The position numbers and the translations under genes are program-made. DNA of 5,624 bases, taken from contig DFHZ01000108.1 of assembly GCA_002371985.1 (NCBI GenBank), positions 1 through 5,624 on the forward strand. The letters run 5' to 3'. Below the pieces are notes generated by a model, which was not told where the DNA came from, ran no database searches, and worked only from the letters and a program-made list of their open reading frames with translations. This stretch comes from Ruminococcaceae bacterium UBA3710 (GTDB taxonomy: Bacteria > Bacillota > Clostridia > Oscillospirales > Acutalibacteraceae). Shown here piece after piece: positions 1-5,624 of the stretch (its first letter is position 1; each line of letters starts with the position of its first letter).

Positions 1-124
1 CAAAACTAATGCAAAACTTATGTTATCCGCAGTAAACAATAAGGTTATGCACGGAGTTGCAACCGAATCAAGGGATATTTTAAGAGCAAGAATACTAAAA
101 GAAATGTTTTTAGTTTTATTATGA
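1..124 (+). CDS. ctsR: CtsR, class III heat-shock repressor (C-terminal fragment)
   Basis: Only the last 40 codons are present, read from base 2 to the TGA at 122-124; the start and the DNA-binding winged-helix domain lie off the left edge. CtsR is a dimeric repressor that binds tandem heptamer operators upstream of clp genes and is inactivated on heat or protein stress. The visible tail contains AKLMLSAVNN and then RDILRARILKEMF. These match, in order, the B. subtilis CtsR C-terminal domain as I remember it (AKMMVSVMDR and RDELRARMMKAM). The tail belongs to the helical C-terminal domain. Being the first gene before mcsA-mcsB-clpC, 19 bases upstream of the mcsA start, fits the usual autoregulated operon. 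Identification rests on this short alignment plus context. Confidence 0.9.
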   Translation, partial: KTNAKLMLSAVNNKVMHGVATESRDILRARILKEMFLVLL

Positions 125-128
125 TTAA

Positions 129-134
129 GAAGGG
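129..134 (+). promoter_or_regulatory. Ribosome binding site that sets the mcsA start
   Basis: The purine run AGAAGGG lies directly against an in-frame ATG at 135, leaving no room for initiation there. It lies 9 bases before the next in-frame ATG at 144. The 144 start also gives a protein beginning M-L-C-x-x-C, as McsA proteins normally do. I therefore chose 144 over 135. Confidence 0.75.
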
Positions 135-143
135 ATGATACTT

Positions 144-629
144 ATGCTATGTGAAAAGTGCAAAAAGAATACGGCTACAACTTATATTAAAACACTTGTA
201 AACGGTAAATATTCGGAAAAGCATTTATGCAGTGAATGCTATATGGAAGAAAACAATTTCGGGCAAGATTTTTCGATAGGCGATATGTTTACATCGCTAT
301 TTAACAATAATCATTTTTTGGGCTCGAATGCTAATGTAGTTCGCTGTCCCGAATGCGGTAGTAGTATTGAGGATATTTCAAATAGCGGTAAAGCAGGCTG
401 TCCTAAGTGCTACGAAACTTTTAAAGAACAGTTGTTGCCGTTTATAAAAAGAGTTCACGGAAGTACAACTCATAACGGAAAGGTTATAGGTGATAACAGT
501 AACACGCAAAATAATGAGAAGTCGGAACTTGAAAGCCTTAAAGAAAAACTAAAAGATTTAATCACTCAAGAAAAATTCGAAGAGGCTGCCAAGGTACGGG
601 ATAAGATTAAGGAATTAGAGAGGGAGTAA
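144..629 (+). CDS. mcsA: McsA, zinc-binding activator of the arginine kinase McsB
   Basis: This 161-residue protein has four CxxC pairs: C3/C6, C29/C32, C68/C71 and C86/C89. The spacing suits two zinc-binding treble-clef-like units. An HG-x(5)-GK stretch follows (residues 105-113), then a charged linker and a C-terminal UVR motif (about 129-161, including EKFEEAAKVRDKI). This is the complete McsA architecture; B. subtilis McsA is somewhat longer (about 185 residues). In that organism McsA binds and stimulates McsB and helps switch off CtsR. UVR segments also occur in UvrB, UvrC and ClpC and are protein-protein contact modules. The TAA is 4 bases before mcsB, so translation is probably coupled. 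The GAGAGGGAG at its 3' end doubles as the mcsB ribosome binding site. It acts in the cytoplasm. Confidence 0.93.
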   Translation: MLCEKCKKNTATTYIKTLVNGKYSEKHLCSECYMEENNFGQDFSIGDMFTSLFNNNHFLGSNANVVRCPECGSSIEDISNSGKAGCPKCYETFKEQLLPFIKRVHGSTTHNGKVIGDNSNTQNNEKSELESLKEKLKDLITQEKFEEAAKVRDKIKELERE

Positions 630-633
630 TGCT

Positions 634-1638
634 ATGGGATATTGGTACAATAACGAATACGGAAAAGACAACATTGCTATAAGTACCCGTGTCCGTCTTG
701 CCAGAAATATAGTCGGTTTTCCTTTTCCGTCGAAGATGAATGACGCTCAAAGAGAAGAACTTTCTAAAAAGGTTAAAAATTCAATAAACGGTTTAGGTGA
801 ATACAAACTCAAATTTATTGATATGTCAGATGTTCCCGAAAATGAGAGGTATGCTCTTTTTGAGCGACATATAATCAGCAAAGAATTTGCCGAAAATCCG
901 AAGGACCGTTATTTGATTATATCGGACGATGAAACAATCTCGATTATGATAGGCGAAGAAGACCACATAAGAATTCAGGTTATCGGAAGTGGCTTCACTC
1001 CGAAAGAAACCTATAAAAAAGCAAACGAAATTGATAACGAACTTATAAAAAATCTTCCGATTGCTTTTGATAAAGAGTTAGGTTTTTTAACCGAATGTCC
1101 TACAAATCTCGGAACGGGGCTAAGGGTTTCCGTAATGCTTCATTTGCCGCTGCTTGAGGCAAATAAAAAAATTCCGTCTTTGGTCGAATCTCTTAATAAA
1201 ATCGGGTTTACTATAAGAGGAATGTACGGCGAGGGAACAAAAGCAATTTCGTCTTTTTATCAGATTTCAAATCAGATAACTCTCGGAATAACCGAAGAGG
1301 GTGCAATAGAAAACCTGATAAATATCACAAATCAAATTATCGAACTTGAGGAAAACCTCAGAAAGGACCTCCAAAAAATTTATATTGAAGATAAATCAAG
1401 CAGGGCTTTGCATATCCTTAAAGGTGCAAAAATTCTTGAAACATCCGAGATGTTTAAACTTTTAAGCGATTGCTTAATAGGTCAAAACTTGGGACTTATC
1501 GACCAAGATGCTATTGCTCCTATAAAAACTCTTATTGAATGCGGACCGTATATGCTTATGAGTAAATACGGAGACAAAACACCAATGGAAAGGGACATTT
1601 TAAGAGCAAATATTGTAAATAAATCAATTAAACTATAA
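634..1638 (+). CDS. mcsB: McsB, protein-arginine kinase
   Basis: This cytoplasmic kinase phosphorylates arginine side chains on proteins, marking them for ClpC-ClpP and inactivating CtsR. It belongs to the phosphagen (guanidino) kinase fold. Visible motifs, in order, are the N-terminal STRVRLARN (17-25), GEEDHIRIQ (107-115), the signature CPTNLGTGLR (155-164) and GEGTKAISSFYQISNQITLG (199-218). By alignment from memory, E109 or its neighbour and E200 would match the catalytic glutamates E121 and E212 of B. subtilis. RDILRA (320-325) near the C-terminus is the RDxxRA motif that forms the phosphoarginine-binding regulatory pocket in McsB. At 334 residues it is slightly shorter than the usual 350-365. 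The ATG at 634 has AGGGAG (621-626) 7 bases upstream. One oddity is that the family NEED tetrad reads GEED here. Confidence 0.95.
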   Translation: MGYWYNNEYGKDNIAISTRVRLARNIVGFPFPSKMNDAQREELSKKVKNSINGLGEYKLKFIDMSDVPENERYALFERHIISKEFAENPKDRYLIISDDETISIMIGEEDHIRIQVIGSGFTPKETYKKANEIDNELIKNLPIAFDKELGFLTECPTNLGTGLRVSVMLHLPLLEANKKIPSLVESLNKIGFTIRGMYGEGTKAISSFYQISNQITLGITEEGAIENLINITNQIIELEENLRKDLQKIYIEDKSSRALHILKGAKILETSEMFKLLSDCLIGQNLGLIDQDAIAPIKTLIECGPYMLMSKYGDKTPMERDILRANIVNKSIKL

Positions 1639-1643
1639 AAGTG

Positions 1644-1650
1644 AAGGTGA
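1644..1650 (+). promoter_or_regulatory. Ribosome binding site that sets the clpC start
   Basis: AAGGTGA sits 5 bases before the ATG at 1656. An in-frame GTG at 1641 overlaps the upstream edge of this purine run and has no site of its own. Starting at 1656 gives [12 protein letters not shown], which aligns with the ClpC N-terminus (MMFGRFTERA in B. subtilis), and a length of 810 residues, equal to B. subtilis ClpC. Confidence 0.8.
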
Positions 1651-1655
1651 ATAAT

Positions 1656-4088
1656 ATGAAATATAATTTTGATGGATTTACCGAAAAAGCAAATATAAGT
1701 TTAAATAATGCGATTTCCTCGGCAGAAAGTTTGGGACATACCTATATAGGTAGTGAGCATTTATTACTCGGTCTTTTGAAAACAGGCAGCGGACTTGCCT
1801 TTGAGGTTTTAAATGAAAAGGGTGTAACCGACCAAAAAGTGCAAGAACTGATAAGCACTGAAATCGGTGTAGGTGCACCTACAAGACTTACTCCAGACCA
1901 CTTTACTCCGAGAGCTAAAAGAATTGTAGAAAGTGCAATTTCGGGTGCTCGAAGTCTTGGTAATAAATTTGTCGGAACAGAACATATCTTACTTGGAATA
2001 CTCAGCGAAGGCGACAACTATGCCATCAGATTTTTAAGCGAACTTCAAATTGATATTCCGTCTTTGGTGTCTGCTGTTGCCGAAAAGGCAGGAATACCAA
2101 TTCAAAATGCAGGGGATAGTGCATTCAAAAAAAGCGAAAACACTAAAACCGAAAATCTTGAAAAATTTGGCAGAGATTTAACAAAAGAGGCTAAAAACGG
2201 TAAAATCGACCCCGTTATCGGCAGGGATAAAGAAATAGAAAGGGTTATTCAAATTCTTTGCCGAAGAACAAAAAATAATCCTTGCCTTATAGGTGAGCCG
2301 GGTGTCGGCAAAACGGCAATAGTTGAAGGACTTGCTATGAAAATTGCCGAGGGAGATGTTCCGGATATTTTGGTCGGCAAAAAAGTTTTCTCACTCGACC
2401 TTACGGGTATGGTTGCAGGAACTAAATACCGTGGCGATTTTGAAGAAAGAATAAGGTCTGTTATAGACGAAGTAATCAATTCAAATGATATAATCTTGTT
2501 TATCGACGAAGTTCATACCATAATAGGTGCAGGTTCAGCCGAAGGCTCTACCGATGCCGCTAATATTTTAAAACCGTCTCTTGCAAGAGGTGATTTCCAG
2601 CTTATCGGTGCTACAACGATAACCGAGTATAGAAAGAATATTGAAAAAGATGCGGCTCTTGAAAGGCGTTTTCAACCTGTTATGGTTGCCGAACCGACAA
2701 TCGAAGATACAATCTTAATACTTAAAGGCTTAAGAGAAAAGTATGAAGCACATCATAAGGTTACAATAACCGACGAAGCCATAGAATCGGCAGTTAAACT
2801 TTCTTCAAGATATATCGCCGATAGATTCTTACCCGATAAGGCAATCGACTTAATTGATGAAGCATCATCAAGAGTTCGCCTTTCTAAAACTAAAGCACCT
2901 GATGAACTTAAAGAATTGGAAGACAAACTTTCGGATATTCAAAATAAAAAAGATAGTGCTATTTCCTCTCAAGATTTTGAAAATGCGGCAACTCTCAGAG
3001 ATGAAGAAAGAAAAATCAAGGAGCAATGCGATAAAGTAAGGGAAAACTGGCAGGAAGATAATGCAAGAACAAGCAAGGTAGTAACGGCTAAGAATATTGC
3101 TGATATTGTTTCTTCTACAACAGGTATTCCCGTGTCAAGTCTTACAAAAGAAGAAAGCGAAAGGCTTTTAAATCTTGAAGAGGAACTCCATAATAGAATT
3201 ATCGGTCAAAACGAGGCAGTTTCCGCTGTTTCAAAGGCTATTAGGAGAGGTAGAGTAGGACTTAAAGACCCGAAAAGACCAATAGGCTCGTTTATCTTCT
3301 TAGGACCTACCGGTGTAGGTAAAACCGAACTTTGCAAGGCATTAGCCGAGAGTATGTTCGGAAGCGAAGATATGATGATAAGACTTGATATGTCTGAATA
3401 TATGGAAAAGCATACGGTATCTCGTCTTATAGGTTCGCCTCCGGGTTATGTAGGATTTGAGGAAGGCGGTCAACTTACCGAAAAAGTAAGGAGAAAACCT
3501 TATTGCGTAATACTTTTCGATGAAATCGAAAAGGCTCACCCCGATGTTTTCAATATTATGCTTCAAATACTTGAAGACGGTATTTTAACCGATTCGCAAG
3601 GGCGAAAGGTAGATTTTAAAAACACCGTAGTTATAATGACATCAAACATCGGAGCAAGGCTCATAACCGATAAAAAACTAAGTTTTGGTTTCGGTGATTC
3701 CGATGAAAATGCCGAAAATGAAAACATTAAAGAAAAAGTTTTGAATGAGTTAAAGGGTGCTTTTCGTCCTGAGTTTTTAAATAGGCTTGACGATATAATA
3801 GTCTTTACCAAATTATCAAAAGACGAAATAAAGCAGATAGCCAAAAATATGCTTTCAAATCTCGAAAGCAGACTTAAAGGGCTTGGTATAAGCATTACCT
3901 TTGATGATTCTGCTATCGAAAAATTAGCCGACGCAGGGTTTGACCCGATTTACGGAGCAAGACCTTTAAGGCGTGTAATACAAACTGAAATCGAGGATAA
4001 GTTAAGCGAAAAAATTCTTGACGGAAGTATAAAAAACGGGCAAAGTGTTACCTGCAAGTATAACGGTGAATTGTTTGTTTTTGAATAA
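1656..4088 (+). CDS. clpC: ClpC, AAA+ unfoldase of the ClpCP protease
   Basis: This 810-residue Hsp100 ATPase unfolds substrates and feeds them to ClpP. Domains in order are: a double Clp_N repeat (about 1-145; GSEHLLLG at 32-39 and GTEHILLG at 107-114); AAA-1 with Walker A GEPGVGKT (213-220), Walker B LFIDE (281-285) and arginine-finger region LERRF (335-339); a short ClpC-type middle domain with a UVR-like segment (about 425-456, [10 protein letters not shown]); AAA-2 with Walker A GPTGVGKT (550-557) and Walker B VILFDE (618-623); a ClpP-docking loop around FGFGD (677-681); and the sensor-2 GARPLRR (767-773). The short middle domain separates it from ClpB, and the ClpP loop supports a protease partner. 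E34 and E109 align with E32 and E106 of B. subtilis ClpC, which bind phosphoarginine. It is the last gene of the operon, 17 bases after mcsB, and is followed by a terminator. Confidence 0.97.
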   Translation: MKYNFDGFTEKANISLNNAISSAESLGHTYIGSEHLLLGLLKTGSGLAFEVLNEKGVTDQKVQELISTEIGVGAPTRLTPDHFTPRAKRIVESAISGARSLGNKFVGTEHILLGILSEGDNYAIRFLSELQIDIPSLVSAVAEKAGIPIQNAGDSAFKKSENTKTENLEKFGRDLTKEAKNGKIDPVIGRDKEIERVIQILCRRTKNNPCLIGEPGVGKTAIVEGLAMKIAEGDVPDILVGKKVFSLDLTGMVAGTKYRGDFEERIRSVIDEVINSNDIILFIDEVHTIIGAGSAEGSTDAANILKPSLARGDFQLIGATTITEYRKNIEKDAALERRFQPVMVAEPTIEDTILILKGLREKYEAHHKVTITDEAIESAVKLSSRYIADRFLPDKAIDLIDEASSRVRLSKTKAPDELKELEDKLSDIQNKKDSAISSQDFENAATLRDEERKIKEQCDKVRENWQEDNARTSKVVTAKNIADIVSSTTGIPVSSLTKEESERLLNLEEELHNRIIGQNEAVSAVSKAIRRGRVGLKDPKRPIGSFIFLGPTGVGKTELCKALAESMFGSEDMMIRLDMSEYMEKHTVSRLIGSPPGYVGFEEGGQLTEKVRRKPYCVILFDEIEKAHPDVFNIMLQILEDGILTDSQGRKVDFKNTVVIMTSNIGARLITDKKLSFGFGDSDENAENENIKEKVLNELKGAFRPEFLNRLDDIIVFTKLSKDEIKQIAKNMLSNLESRLKGLGISITFDDSAIEKLADAGFDPIYGARPLRRVIQTEIEDKLSEKILDGSIKNGQSVTCKYNGELFVFE

Positions 4089-4130
4089 AAAAATAGGGTG
4101 CCGACAGTATTGTCAGCACCTCATTTTTTA
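4087..4130. terminator. Bidirectional intrinsic terminator between clpC and the PAQR gene
   Basis: The arms GGTGCCGACA (4097-4106) and TGTCAGCACC (4111-4120) form a 10-position stem around a GTAT loop. A T-run (4124-4129) follows on the + strand. Seven A residues (4087-4093) on the other side supply a U-tail for minus-strand transcripts. Nine positions are Watson-Crick pairs. The sixth is a C-A mismatch in the clpC transcript but a G-U wobble in the minus-strand transcript. The site lies between the stop codons of two convergent genes, so it probably serves both. Confidence 0.88.
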
Positions 4131-4132
4131 TA

Positions 4133-4804
4133 TTATAACACATAGAAAATAATTGAAATTGCTTGAAGAATACTTCCTAAATTTACAAATATATGGAATA
4201 CTGAATGAAAATATCGCACTTTAGCACCTATGGAAAATAATACGGCACCTATCGTATACGAAATTCCCCCGGCTAAAAGCCATAAAAAGCCGTTAAAGGT
4301 TAATGCTTCTATTGTCGGTTTAAGTATTACAATTACGCACCAGCCCATACCGATGTAACATATCATAGAAAATATGTTGTAACTTTTTAAATCAATAGCA
4401 TTGAGTGTGGCACCTAAAAGAGCAAAACCCCATTCTATTCCGAAAATCCACCAGGCGGCAACCGGATGTTTTAATCGTATCCCTGATAGTAGAATGGGGG
4501 TGTATGTTCCGGCAATTAAAAAGTATATTGTGCAGTGGTCTATAACCTGAAAAACCTTTTTGGCGGTTCCGACTCTCAGTCCGTGATAAATACTCGACAT
4601 TGTAAAAAGGGCGATCAGAGTAAAACCGTATATGCTTCCCGATACTATGCCCCAAACATTATGATGTATGGATGCAACTATTATCGAAAACAAGGTTATA
4701 ACTATTCCGATACCTCCGCCGACTATATGTGTTATCATATTGGCTTTATCTTCAAATACATTATAATTAGGCAACTGCCTTTGACCTAATGGTGTTCTTT
4801 TCAT
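4133..4804 (-). CDS. Hemolysin III / PAQR-family seven-helix membrane protein
   Basis: This 223-residue integral membrane protein belongs to the bacterial hemolysin III (HlyIII, YqfA/TrhA-like) branch of the PAQR/CREST superfamily. About seven hydrophobic segments are visible, near residues 24-46, 50-72, 90-108, 117-136, 143-161, 170-192 and 200-222. Family motifs are NMITH (22-26), SSIYH (70-74), DHCTIYFLIAGTYTP (89-103) and HSVFH (200-204). S70/H74, D89 and H200/H204 match the conserved polar residues that bind a metal in PAQR proteins and suggest a hydrolase-like site. Bacterial members are linked to membrane fluidity or lipid homeostasis; the hemolysin label is historical and does not show toxicity here. 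The start at 4804 has AGAAGGA (4810-4816) 5 bases upstream and lies just downstream of a strong promoter. A longer reading frame to 4897 crosses that promoter and is unlikely. The substrate is unknown. Confidence 0.9.
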   Translation of the reverse strand: MKRTPLGQRQLPNYNVFEDKANMITHIVGGGIGIVITLFSIIVASIHHNVWGIVSGSIYGFTLIALFTMSSIYHGLRVGTAKKVFQVIDHCTIYFLIAGTYTPILLSGIRLKHPVAAWWIFGIEWGFALLGATLNAIDLKSYNIFSMICYIGMGWCVIVILKPTIEALTFNGFLWLLAGGISYTIGAVLFSIGAKVRYFHSVFHIFVNLGSILQAISIIFYVL

Positions 4805-4809
4805 AAGAT

Positions 4810-4816
4810 TCCTTCT
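4810..4816 (-). promoter_or_regulatory. Ribosome binding site for the PAQR gene
   Basis: On the minus strand AGAAGGA lies 5 bases before the ATG at 4804-4802. It decides the start in favour of MKRTPLG over an upstream in-frame ATG at 4897. Confidence 0.8.
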
Positions 4817-4826
4817 TTCAGTATTT

Positions 4827-4855
4827 ATTATAAAGTAAAATGATATTGCGGTCAA
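4827..4855 (-). promoter_or_regulatory. Sigma-A-type promoter of the PAQR gene
   Basis: Read on the minus strand, the -35 TTGACC (4855-4850) and a perfect -10 TATAAT (4832-4827) are separated by 17 bases. Transcription would start near 4820, leaving a leader of only about 16 bases that contains little more than the ribosome binding site. This near-consensus promoter suggests constitutive or strong expression, and there is no room for a riboswitch. Confidence 0.85.
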
Positions 4856-4895
4856 TCTATGCTGTTTTTTAGTAACTCTACTTAATATAATTGGC

Positions 4896-4914
4896 ATTCT
4901 ACGAGCAGTAGAAT
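4896..4914. repeat. Inverted repeat between the divergent promoters
   Basis: ATTCTAC (4896-4902) and GTAGAAT (4908-4914) are perfect 7-base arms around GAGCA. A further TCTAC occurs at 4877-4881, 21 bases before the TCTAC of the left arm. There is no adjacent T-run, so it does not look like a terminator. It lies outside both expected transcripts, upstream of both -35 boxes, which would suit a regulator binding site. The protein, if any, is unknown. Confidence 0.4.
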
Positions 4915-4936
4915 CAAAGAAATCTAAATTATTACT

Positions 4937-4964
4937 TTGAAAATATTTAAAGTTATGTTATACT
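4937..4964 (+). promoter_or_regulatory. Sigma-A-type promoter of guaA
   Basis: The -35 TTGAAA (4937-4942) is followed after 16 bases by the -10 TATACT (4959-4964). A TG one base upstream of the -10 (4956-4957) gives an extended -10. Transcription would start near 4971, leaving a leader of about 38 bases. Confidence 0.75.
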
Positions 4965-5008
4965 ATATAAGTTATTATTTGTACCTATTGAAAGGATACG
5001 GTGAATCT

Positions 5009-5624
5009 ATGGCAGAAACTATTTTAATACTTGATTTTGGCGGTCAGTATAAAGAATTGATTGCAAGAAGAGTCAGAGAGTGTAGTGTGTATTCCGTTGT
5101 AAAAGCAGGTGATATTACTCCTGATGAAGTTAAGCGGATAGACCCTATCGGAATTATTTTGACGGGTGGACCTAACAGTGTTTATTTAGATGATTCTCCT
5201 CGCTGTGATAAAGAGATATTTAATATGGGTATCCCTGTTTTAGGTATTTGTTACGGTGCGCAGTTACTTGCCTTTTCAGTCGGCGGAACAGTATCGCCAT
5301 GTAATGTAAGCGAATACGGAAAAACAAAAATGAAGGTTGATACAAGTTCACCTTTATATCAAGGTCTTGATAAAGAGCAAATCGGTCTTATGAGTCATAC
5401 CGACCAAATAACCGTTTTGCCTGACGGTTTTAAATCGGTTGCAAAAACGGATAATTGTCCTAATGCTTCTATTCAGAATACAAAAAGAAAACTTTATGCA
5501 GTTCAGTATCACCCTGAGGTTGAAAGTACGCCGAACGGCACTAAAATAATTCGTAACTTCCTTTATAATGTATGTAAGGCTAAGGGCGATTACAATCTTA
5601 AAAACCTTGAACAGGAACTTATCA
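5009..5624 (+). CDS. guaA: GMP synthase (glutamine-hydrolysing), N-terminal part
   Basis: GuaA converts XMP to GMP using ATP and ammonia released from glutamine, the last step of guanine nucleotide synthesis. The 205 codons present cover the class I glutamine amidotransferase domain: ILDFGGQY (7-14), the oxyanion/glycine loop LTGGPNSVY (51-59), nucleophile elbow LGICYGAQ (78-85, Cys81), MSHTDQI (128-134) and YHPEVEST (167-174, with His168 and Glu170 completing the triad). MSHxD and HPEVxxT are typical of GuaA rather than of other amidotransferases. The ATP-pyrophosphatase and dimerisation domains lie off the right edge, so a free-standing glutaminase subunit cannot be strictly excluded, though one-polypeptide GuaA is the rule in Bacillota. 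GGTGA (5000-5004) is 4 bases from the ATG, and AAAGGA (4991-4996) is a second, more distant candidate site. It has its own promoter, divergent from the PAQR gene. Confidence 0.93.
   Translation, partial: MAETILILDFGGQYKELIARRVRECSVYSVVKAGDITPDEVKRIDPIGIILTGGPNSVYLDDSPRCDKEIFNMGIPVLGICYGAQLLAFSVGGTVSPCNVSEYGKTKMKVDTSSPLYQGLDKEQIGLMSHTDQITVLPDGFKSVAKTDNCPNASIQNTKRKLYAVQYHPEVESTPNGTKIIRNFLYNVCKAKGDYNLKNLEQELI

Noticed and set aside
135..143. Upstream ATG for mcsA at 135
   Set aside because: The purine-rich ribosome binding site abuts this ATG with no spacing, and the family N-terminus begins at the next Met (144).
1641..1655. GTG start for clpC at 1641
   Set aside because: It overlaps the edge of the ribosome binding site for the ATG at 1656 and adds five residues that family members lack.
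3563..3895. 110-codon minus-strand reading frame inside clpC
   Set aside because: It is a shadow of the strongly conserved ClpC AAA-2 coding strand, with no ribosome binding site or recognisable protein. The other antisense frames in clpC are rejected for the same reason.
4535..4789. 84-codon + strand reading frame antisense to the PAQR gene
   Set aside because: It lies wholly inside a convincing conserved membrane-protein gene, and its translation resembles no known protein.
4850..4856. GGTCAAT resembling a CtsR heptamer operator
   Set aside because: It is the reverse complement of the PAQR promoter -35 region, and no second tandem heptamer follows, which CtsR sites need.
4865..4870. Run of six T as a possible terminator tail
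   Set aside because: No stable hairpin immediately precedes it on the + strand, and no + strand transcript is expected there.
4805..4897. 31-residue N-terminal extension of the PAQR protein
   Set aside because: The extension spans the near-consensus promoter and precedes a good ribosome binding site at the internal Met. Its residues do not resemble the family.

Overview
The window looks like chromosomal DNA from an AT-rich member of the Clostridia (Bacillota). Three things point there: the class III heat-shock gene order ctsR-mcsA-mcsB-clpC, purine-rich AGGAGG-like ribosome binding sites, and a preference for A/T-ending codons. I cannot fix the genus from the sequence alone.

Layout. Positions 1-124 hold the last codons of ctsR, whose product represses this operon. 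mcsA (144-629), mcsB (634-1638) and clpC (1656-4088) follow on the + strand with gaps of 4-19 bases, so they read as one transcript. A stem-loop at 4097-4120, with a T-run on one side and an A-run on the other, separates clpC from a convergent minus-strand gene (4133-4804). That gene encodes a seven-helix hemolysin III/PAQR-family membrane protein. A 204-base divergent intergenic region (4805-5008) carries two well-formed sigma-A-type promoters back to back. One drives the PAQR gene; the other drives guaA (GMP synthase), whose glutaminase domain runs off the right edge.

How the genes work together. CtsR represses the operon. McsB is the protein-arginine kinase and McsA its zinc-binding activator. 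ClpC is the AAA+ unfoldase that, with ClpP encoded elsewhere, degrades phosphoarginine-tagged proteins. The sequence retains the conserved parts of this tag-and-destroy circuit: the kinase signature and C-terminal RDxxRA motif in McsB, two glutamates in the ClpC N-domain aligned to the known phosphoarginine-binding residues, and UVR-type segments in both McsA and ClpC. The PAQR gene and guaA have their own promoters and show no evident functional link to the stress operon.

I found no mobile element, CRISPR array, RNA gene or clearly undescribed system. This is mostly a well-known housekeeping and stress region. The points worth checking are small: a shared RDILRA motif in CtsR and McsB, a changed residue in the McsB NEED motif, an unexplained inverted repeat between the divergent promoters, and the asymmetric bidirectional terminator.
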